The notes beneath the pieces are model-generated. The model was not told the origin of the DNA. It ran no database searches and saw only the letters and a program-made list of their open reading frames with translations. The translations under genes and the position numbers were made by a program. DNA of 64,000 nucleotides from Petaurus breviceps papuanus (lineage: Eukaryota > Chordata > Mammalia > Diprotodontia > Petauridae): assembly GCA_028583685.1 (NCBI GenBank), contig JAMXIF010000086.1:20812073-20876072 (forward strand), given 5' to 3'. Positions 57,206 through 64,000 of the stretch are shown here, one piece after another; positions within the stretch are counted from its first letter, which is position 1, and every line of letters starts with the position of its first letter.

Positions 57206-57224
57206 CCCACTTTTACGCTCCCTT

Positions 57225-57450
57225 TATGTATTGTCTTCTTCCATTAGAATATATAAGCTCCTTGAGGGCAAAGGCCATCTTGCTTTCTTGTATTTATATC
57301 TTGTGTTTAGTACAGTGCCTGGTTATAGTAAGTCCTGAACAAATGCATACTGTAAATATAGTGAACTACTTAAGGGCAAGGACTGATATTTTTTCATCTT
57401 TCCTCTTTATGAAATAACCCCAATGCACAGCATAGTGCCTGGCAGTTAAT
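57225..57450 (+). repeat. Two consecutive L2-type 3' tails
   Basis: 'ccattagaatatataagctccttgagggcaaagg' with 'acagtgcctggttatagtaag', then 'cttaagggcaaggactgat' with 'atagtgcctggcagttaataaatgttca'. The same type of ending occurs twice within 200 bases. Confidence 0.75.
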
Positions 57451-57464
57451 AAATGTTCATAGTC

Positions 57465-57507
57465 AGTCTCTCTCTCTCTCTCTCTCCCTCCCTCTCTCTC
57501 CCCCCCG
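57465..57507 (+). repeat. TC / CCCT microsatellite
   Basis: (TC)n turning into CCCTCC and C7. Confidence 0.9.
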
Positions 57508-57509
57508 CA

Positions 57510-57770
57510 GACACTCCATCTCATTAGTGAACTTCACAACCCCCCCCCGGCCAAACCTCCCATGTAGTCAACTTTCAGAAGTTTCTCAACTTCACTAATG
57601 AAATGAAATGTCTCCTGGGGGGGCATAAAAACTCTGTGAGCTCCTCGCATCTTTGGCTCTGTATAAAATGGTCCTGTAATAAACAGACTATTGATTACAC
57701 CCCTGTCTCATTATTCTCACAGCTTGCTAGTCCACCAACTGCGCTGGCCACATTACTCCCACATAAGAGT
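57510..57770 (+). mobile_element. Possible LTR (fossil, uncertain)
   Basis: A CATAAAAAC box (57624), an R-like start CTCTGTGAGCTCCTCGC, AATAAA (57678) and a following U5-like part resemble a class I LTR. No duplication or partner LTR was found. Age and family cannot be given. Confidence 0.35.
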
Positions 57771-58020
57771 ATGAAAAAGCATCACTCAGTTTACTATTAT
57801 TATAGATTTCTTCCTTCTAAGTACTAAATAGAGATTTATGTTATAAAAATATAATTTCTCTCTCTCTCCCTACTGTGCTCCATTTTTGGCATTTCTGGCC
57901 AATTTGGCCTAGCCCCTTGAGGCTATTCAATAATGCTGATTGTCTTGGACAGTCTCCTAGGATCTATAAGCCCTTTCTTTGTCTTTTCTTCACCTAGTGA
58001 GTTAATTATCTTGAGCCTAT
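57771..58020. other. Intronic, nothing recognised
   Basis: A short TC run at 57858-57870; otherwise none. Confidence 0.5.
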
Positions 58021-58024
58021 AGGG

Positions 58025-58234
58025 CAGGGTTTTTTAAATCTTTTTTTTTTTTTTTTTGTGCCATGGAATCCTTTGGCATTCTGATGAAGCCTATGGATTC
58101 CTACTCAAGATAAATGTTTTTAAAGGGATTTTAAAAAACTGTGTACAAATACAAAGTAAACCAATCATATTAAGATACAACTATCAGAATTAAAAAAAAA
58201 AATGAGATCAGGGATCCCAGGTTAAGAACGTCTG
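58025..58234 (-). mobile_element. hAT-type (Charlie-like) MITE
   Basis: Reverse of the family at 19109 and 47873: 'gtgccatggaatcctttggca', 'agcctatggattcctactcaagataa', ending 'CCCAGGTTAAGAACGTCTG'. A T17 run (58041-58057) near the start is extra. Confidence 0.8.
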
Positions 58235-58598
58235 TTCTAAGGGGATGGGGGAAGTGTGCACTTTTTTTGTTCGTTCTCTATGACAGGAAAGAAGGGCGTG
58301 TGGTTAAGTTATCAGCCTGGAACTTTTTGAAAAAGGCAGATCAGGATCTTGTGTGAAACAGGCCAAGAGAAATCCAGGTCTGGGTAACAGGAAATCGGGA
58401 TAGGAAAAGCACTGTCATTTCAGCTTCAGAGGTAGCGTTAGAGTAAATAAAGCCTGTGGAGGAAGGCTATTAGCAGGAGCAAGGGCACCTGGGAACCTCA
58501 GCTATCTATCTGCCCCAGGAATATCTGTGAGAGGATTCTGGCTCTCAGATCCTATAGCCTTCCTGCTTTCCTGCAGGGTTCTGATATTATTCTAAAGG
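58235..58598. other. Intronic, nothing recognised
   Basis: No repeat named. Confidence 0.5.
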
Positions 58599-58599
58599 C

Positions 58600-58800
58600 G
58601 TCATGCATAGGAGAAAGGACACTATCCTGGGATCAAGGAGACTGGATTTTTGTTGCAGCTGTATCACTGTGTAACTTTGAACAATATGTAACCTGTAATA
58701 CTTTCCCCTCTCTGAAACTCAGTCTTCTCATGTACAAAATGAGGTGGGGGGAAGAGATCATCTATAAAGTCAAGCTCAGCTGCAACACTCAATGAAACTG
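58600..58800 (+). repeat. MIR
   Basis: 'cgtcatgcataggagaaagg', 'ggagactggatttttg', 'actgtgtaactttgaacaatatg', 'cagtcttctcatgtacaaaatgagg'. Confidence 0.75.
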
Positions 58801-59188
58801 AGAAGACTGTTCTTCTCTTGGGTCAGTAACTCCTGTGACCAAATTTCAATAGACGCATACTTCCTTCATATCGCGTACTTCACAAGGTCCTGCTAGCCAG
58901 TATGCCTGATGAAATCATGTTTGTGGTATAAATGCTCTGCTCCGAGATAAGCCAGAGAGGATAGCATCTTCTGGCAGGACACCTTCTGGATGAGCAAAGG
59001 CCTGTGGTATTTTTGTCACAGCCTTTCCTTAGCTTTTGATTATTCTGAAATATCATAAATGCAAATTTGTGATCCTTTTACAAACAGCTTGTCACAGAAG
59101 TCAACTATTTCTTATTGATACCTGTATACACCTCTAACTCTCAAATAAGCTATGAGAAGAAGGAGGATGTGGAATAAGAGAGAGAGTG
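58801..59188. other. Intronic, nothing recognised
   Basis: No repeat named. Confidence 0.5.
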
Positions 59189-59189
59189 C

Positions 59190-59350
59190 AGAAGTTAGGA
59201 TGATGGTGACCTGGGCTTAAATTCCACCACTGATATCTGCTTGTTGTGGGCCTCAGCCCTTACTTGTTTGAGCCTCATTTATGAAATGGGAATACTAATG
59301 CCTATAAATAACTCTGTTAACAGAGCTGCTGTGAAACTGAAATCATAATT
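59190..59350 (+). repeat. MIR
   Basis: 'tggtgacctgggcttaaattccacc', 'gggcctcagcccttac', 'gcctcatttatgaaatggg', 'agctgctgtgaaactgaaat'. A TG run follows (59383-59400) between two copies of TTCCTTTGAAAT. Confidence 0.75.
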
Positions 59351-59559
59351 TATATATATGATATTCCTTTGAAATTTGCTATTGTGTGTGTGTGCGCGTG
59401 TTCCTTTGAAATCATTAACAAGTTCTATAAATGTCGGTTATCATAACGTCAATCTGCTGAAGCCATTTATTAATCTGTGCATCTTGAGTAAGGACTGCAG
59501 ATGGATAATGAGCTGGACACAATACAGAAAAGGAGGATATGGGACTGCATTGCCCCGTA

Positions 59560-59827
59560 TGAGGTAGCTAGGTGGTGCAGTGCACAGAGTGCCCAGTCTG
59601 GAGTCAAGAAAACCCAAGTTCAAATCTGATCTCAAACACTGACTAGCTGTGTGACCCTGAGCAAGTCACTTAACCTCATCTGCCTCGTCTTCTTCATCTG
59701 TAAATGAGCTGGTGAAGGAAAAGGGTAAACTACTTCAGAGTCTTTGCCAAAAACAAAACAAAAACAAACCCAAATGGGGTCACAAAGAGTCCAGTACAAC
59801 CTAAACAACTTGCTAACAACAATAACA
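59560..59827 (+). repeat. Composite SINE with RTE-like tail
   Basis: Head GAGGTAGCTAGGTGGTGCAG, 'ctgtgtgaccctgagcaagtcacttaacc', RTE-like tail to 'ttgctaacaacaataac'. Flanks ATTGCCCCGTA (59549-59559) and ATTCCCCTGTA (59828-59838) are a diverged 11-base duplication. A CAAAAA expansion lies at 59751-59768. Confidence 0.88.
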
Positions 59828-59839
59828 ATTCCCCTGTAC

Positions 59840-61180
59840 AGGCCTTTCCTTCCATATTCTAATAGGATTCCATCACGTGTGCCAGTCACTTCAACCTCCT
59901 AATTATGTGAGGTGCCTGGAAATCATGGAACACCAGGATCTCAGAAAGGGTAATCCCAAAGGGCAATGGAAGGACATGGTGGATGCACACTGGCTACAGC
60001 ATGTTATCAGTGATGATTTTTGTAAGAAATAACATAAAAGGCACTAAGGATATGTTTGGTCAGAAAAGGAGGAGAGATGGTCATGGAGCAAGAATGAGAG
60101 GAGAGGATCTGTGGTCAGTCAGTGGGTCAAACTGTTTTTCCTGGGTACCTACCATACACCAGACATTGTGGACTGGATGACACACTGGTAATTTGGAGAT
60201 TGCAAAAGAATTCTATAAGGGAAGCCAGGCCATTTCCATGGAAGGCTTATGGGAAAACACAGACAAGAATCACACAGAACAGAAAGCATGGAAGACTTCA
60301 GAGCCTCACCTGTGGAGAGAGTTCCCATACTGAGGAAACCATTCGTCTTTTCAAATATCAAGTAATAGAAGGAATACAAAGCAGAAATACAATCTACTGA
60401 AAAGCCTTAAACTTCATTTTGGTGACTAACTTCCCACCAAATTTTCTTTCTTATATAAGAAGATCAATATAATTTCCAACTCCATTCCTCATCCATCTCA
60501 TGGGGAAATATTAGAGGAAGTCAAATGCTCCAAGAGTGAGAAAGAAAAGTAAGAGAAGGGAAACCAGATCTAACAGCACAGGAGAGTCAATTATTAAATT
60601 TTTAGTATGACTATTCTTTGGAAGTTTAACCAACAGGAGTTTATTTCTTGTGCTGTTAATGGTTTAGACTAAAGAAAATGATGGAGAAAAAGTTACAACT
60701 AAAGATTTAACTTAAAAATATATTGAGCATACATCCTTCTCCTCCCCCCTCCCCCAGCCCCCATGAGCTGGTTGTTAAACATTTACCAGAAGATCTTTGA
60801 AGAAGATCAAGCTAAAGTCAACTGGCTGAACAAATGAAGTAACTAACTCTAGGAAACGAGACCTACACACTTAGGTCCATCCTTCCACATCACAGCTAGA
60901 CTTCCTCCACACAATTCTGATACTTAAAGGCAGAAATGTATGTTTCAGGAAGGGAGTGGGACACAAAGCTGGAAGGAAGAGTATGAAGGTGGAATTCGAC
61001 AGTGTGGAATTGAATGATCTGGTTGTACTCAACTCAGCTCCAACCTTTCTTTCAAACTACCCTAGTAATGACAACAATCTTAAGAATACTGATAACATTT
61101 TCATATATAAGATGTAAGCAGTTTGACCTTAATGAGTCCCTTATAATTAGTCATTAATATTTTCCTTAAATTTCTTCTGG
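59840..61180. other. Intronic, nothing recognised
   Basis: 1.3 kb without a named repeat; several short open frames, none with recognisable similarity. Confidence 0.5.
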
Positions 61181-61185
61181 ATCTT

Positions 61186-61267
61186 TATATATACATACAT
61201 ACACACACACATATATACATGCATACATATATGTGTGTATGTATACATACACACACACATATATATA
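61186..61267 (+). repeat. TA/CA microsatellite with self-complementary halves
   Basis: Mixed (TACA)n, (CA)n and (TG)n blocks. The TGTGTGTATG part (61231-61240) can pair with both flanking CA runs. Confidence 0.9.
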
Positions 61268-61289
61268 ATTTTCCATTTAATTATGGTCT

Positions 61290-61440
61290 TTTTTTGGTCA
61301 CAAATGCCTGAAAATCTTTCAGTTCATTAAATGTCCATTTTTTCATTCATGATTATACTCAATTTTGCTGGATAAGTTATTCTTGGTTGCAACCCCAGAT
61401 CTTTGAAATATAATGTTTGTATCTGTGTCTGCTTCAATAG
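61290..61440 (-). mobile_element. L1 or HAL1 ORF1 C-terminal fragment
   Basis: The plus strand 'TATACTCAATTTTGCTGGATAAGTTATTCTTGGTTGCAACCC' is the reverse of the ORF1 'PRITYPAKLSI' codons (compare 10318-10350). Old and short. Confidence 0.65.
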
Positions 61441-61859
61441 CATAAATTAAATATCTACAACATTCAACTTGAGTGTCTAGTTAAAGAATTTGAGTCACAA
61501 GAACTCTCACATACAAATAGGAAACGCCCCTCCACAGAACACTGTAGTGACATCAGAGACAGTAAGAATTATTTTCTACCTGGTAGTCTGGATTTCTGCT
61601 TTATCCCAGAATAAACAAGCAGTGGACCATTTCATTTAAAAAGAAAGAAAGAAAAGAAAAGAAAATCAATGTGGTTGTGTTGTTCTTGAAAATGATTAAT
61701 TAGACCAGAGGATCAGATAACACTCTGACCATTCATCTTTGGGAAGTCTCAAAATAATTACATACTGTAACGATATATTTTAGGGATGCTCCACTTTTAA
61801 CAAGTCATACTGGCAAAAAAAAAAAAGAAAAGAAAAGAAATCCAGCTTCCATTGCATTT

Positions 61860-61927
61860 TTTTGAACTCAGGTCCTCCTCACTCCAAGGCCGGTGCTCTG
61901 TTCACTGCGCCACCTAGCCGCCCCCTT
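61860..61927 (-). repeat. Tailless SINE-head retrocopy
   Basis: Only the tRNA-like head of the poly-A SINE is present. On the minus strand it starts GGGGGCGGCTAGGTGGCGCA and stops at GAGTTCAAAAAA, inside the box-B-like GAGTTCAAATCC. It is flanked by CATTGCATTT (61850-61859 and 61928-61937). No SINE 3' part and only a few A's. Confidence 0.85.
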
Positions 61928-61939
61928 CATTGCATTTCC

Positions 61940-62305
61940 AATACATTCTGCCATGCTACTGGTCTCCTGGCAGTTCCTCAAACAGCACTCATTCTCCCAT
62001 ATCCCCATCTCCGCACTACTTGGCCCCCATGCCTGGTATGGTGTCCCTCTGCACTTCTGCCTCTTTGTTTCTGTGGCTTTTTTTAAGAATCAGCTCAAAC
62101 CCCATCTTTTGCAAGAAGCCTTGCCCTGTGTCCACTACAATGCCCCTCCTACCTGCCAGTTACTTGTGTGTCAGATCCCCTATTGGAATGTCTGAGAGTA
62201 AGGACACGTTTTTGTTTTTGTTTTTTTTTGCCCTTCTTTTATCCCCAATGCTTAGCATGGCACTGGGCATGCAGCAGGCACTCAGGGAATGCATTTTGAC
62301 TAATT
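61940..62305 (+). mobile_element. L2/L3-type LINE 3' region
   Basis: 'cagctcaaaccccatcttttgcaagaagccttgccctg', 'cccctattggaatgtctgagagtaagg', 'cccaatgcttagcatggcactgggcatgcagcaggcactcagg'. Confidence 0.8.
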
Positions 62306-62309
62306 AACA

Positions 62310-63235
62310 TCTAGATAATCTGGTCATAAAAAAGCATTTTTTTACTGCATGAAATTAGAAACAGGGGAAGGATGACTTGTGAGATATCTTCAATTATTAC
62401 AAAGATGATAATATCTGCCTTTTCTTTATACTCCCTAAGAAATAGGAGGAAACAGCTTGAAATTTAAGCAATAGAGATTTAGGTTAGATAGGTGACAGAT
62501 CTTAAATACTTGGGTTATAAAACACTAGGGCAGGTTCCATTAAGGAAATGGTGAAAGTTTCAATTGTCAGTTTCCTCCTTCCTCTGCTCCCTTATCACTC
62601 AAGCCTCTTCCTTATATCCCTTTCAGAAGCTGTTCACTAGTAGAGAGTAAATGAATGGAATGATATTATTCACTGACTCTGTCAAACAGAATATCACTAA
62701 TTCTTTATGTATCATGGCTTCCTGCGAAGGGCCACAGGAAAAATCAGGAGAGTCTGTACAAACCTCCTGACAGCCCCCACTGCTAGGAGTGATGTGATAG
62801 AACCCTGGTCCATTTCTGATAGGTCTTGAGAAAAAGAGGGGGGTAGATGCTCCATTAAATACAAAACTTGTAGCAACTGCTTGTCCTTCACTCTCAATTC
62901 TTTCCCAGCAGTGCCTCCTTCTCTCACTCTGTTCCCTGAAAACATCTGTTTCAAGGGGGAAAACCAAGTTTAACTACAAGATACAGAGCTAACTAGACAG
63001 GCCCATCACGAGCACCGCCATGTTTCACTTCATATAGATGTCTCGACATCAGCACTCTCCTTCTCTTCCACTCCTTATGACCAAAGGCTTTGGGCCAAGG
63101 ATCTTTTACCTATTTCACTCTATTCTTCCCCTCCCTCTTCCCAGGCCCCAGGTCCAATGATTATATATTTTGTCCCTCTTTTGGTCTCTAGAATAAGTCA
63201 TTTCCCATTAAGATTTCTGTCGCAATTAATCTCTA
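62310..63235. other. Intronic, nothing recognised
   Basis: 0.9 kb without a named repeat. An open frame on minus (62623-62967) has no similarity I know. Confidence 0.5.
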
Positions 63236-63237
63236 TT

Positions 63238-63420
63238 TCATTCTAAAACTGGAAGGGGCCTTGGAGATCACCTACTTCAACCTCCTCATGTTAAAGATGA
63301 GATAACTGAGGCCAGACTGGTAAAATGATGTGCCAAAGGTCACACAGGCCACAGCAGAAACAAATTTAAACTCAGGTCCTCTAATTCCCAAATCAGTGCT
63401 TTGTCTACTCAACTCTGGCC
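63238..63420 (-). repeat. MIR/THER-type SINE
   Basis: 'aaactggaaggggccttggagatcacctacttcaacctcctc', 'gttaaagatgagataactgaggcc', 'gtgccaaaggtcacacagg', 'caaatcagtgctttgtctactc'. Confidence 0.85.
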
Positions 63421-63604
63421 AAAACTGTACTATTTGCATTCATTTCTTTATAAACTCAGTTGCTGTCCCAGGGAAAGTTGTTCTTAGTTATTCTACCTTA
63501 TTCCTGTTTTTCTCCAGCTCTCACATAAGTCCATTGAAAACTTCTTTCCCTGTGTCCCATACCTTTCTTAAATCATCTCTCCTTCTCCTTTTTCTTCTCC
63601 TCCT

Positions 63605-63780
63605 CCTTCTTTTCTTTGTATCATTTTAAACTTTAAATACATTTTATTTGTTTCATCAAATATTTCCCAGTTATAGTTTAAAATTTTTGACATTCATTTT
63701 AAAAATTGAGTTTCTAATTCACTCCCTTCATCCCACCTTGAGAAGGTAAGCAATATACACATTAATCATCTAGTCTTGAA
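63605..63780 (-). mobile_element. L1 3' end, minus strand
   Basis: The plus strand reads 'tttgtttcatcaaatatttcccagttatag', 'cattcattttaaaaattgagtttctaattc', 'ttgagaaggtaagcaatatac', which is the reverse of the L1 3' UTR end seen at 41100-41170. 5'-truncated. Confidence 0.75.
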
Positions 63781-64000
63781 TGATCTCTCCACTTGTTTTC
63801 TGCCTACACATTTTTCTCTAAAAAACACCCTTCATTCTCTTCGTTGTCATTTTCCTGATCTTATCCCTAATATTATATCCCTGTAACTCATTGAATATTC
63901 ACACAAAGAAATACTAGAAACCTATCTTGGGGCTAGAAATGGATTTTGGTGGGGGAAGATTGTCATCTTCCAGTTTACACTCATTTTGAGAAACAGGCAC
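63781..64000. other. Intronic, nothing recognised
   Basis: No repeat named. Confidence 0.5.

Overview
The window is 64 kb of a mammalian genome, almost certainly a marsupial. It lies inside a very large intron-rich gene read on the minus strand. The only host coding sequence I can support is one 192-base exon (6247-6438, minus) of PDE4D, the cAMP-specific phosphodiesterase 4D. The exon encodes the stretch FDVDNG...SSIASD found near the N-terminus of the long isoforms, including the PKA site RRESF. All the rest is PDE4D intron: about 6.2 kb downstream of the exon (positions 1-6246) and about 57.6 kb upstream of it (6439-64000). I did not find any of the isoform-specific first exons I could recall (D3, D4, D5, D7, D8, D9).

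The marsupial assignment rests on the repeats. There is an L1 and half-L1 (HAL1) set of marsupial type. There are many copies of a tRNA-headed SINE, some ending in poly-A and some in a BovB/RTE-like tail with AACAAC repeats. Old MIR/CORE-SINEs, L2 and L3/CR1 tails and hAT fragments of the kind seen in all therians are also present. No Alu, B1 or other placental-specific SINE is seen. I cannot fix the species.

Layout: 0-8.7 kb holds the exon, MIR and L2 remnants and one composite SINE. 8.73-11.52 kb is a complete HAL1 with a 13-base target duplication. 11.96-12.48 kb is a solo LTR. 13-16.5 kb is a cluster of nested L1 3' ends and SINEs. 17.3-18.6 kb and 24.4-26.9 kb are repeat-poor. 20.7-22.6 kb is an old L1 followed by about 1 kb of L2. 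27.7-28.4 kb and 36.4-36.7 kb are L3/CR1 pieces. Two copies of an unassigned repeat lie at 31.2-31.7 and 34.8-35.2 kb. 37.4-41.95 kb is one ancient L2 split by a SINE, a 2.9-kb L1 (itself split by a second SINE) and a solo LTR. 44.5 and 46.7 kb carry two young mariner-type MITEs in opposite orientation. 56.6-57.2 kb is a long imperfect inverted repeat. 61.86 kb is a tailless SINE fragment.

There is no operon-like cooperation between genes here: the window is one exon of a signalling enzyme embedded in layers of transposable elements. The most useful second looks are the paired MITEs with exchanged centres, the unexplained inverted repeat, the HAL1, the tailless SINE retrocopy and the unassigned repeat pair.
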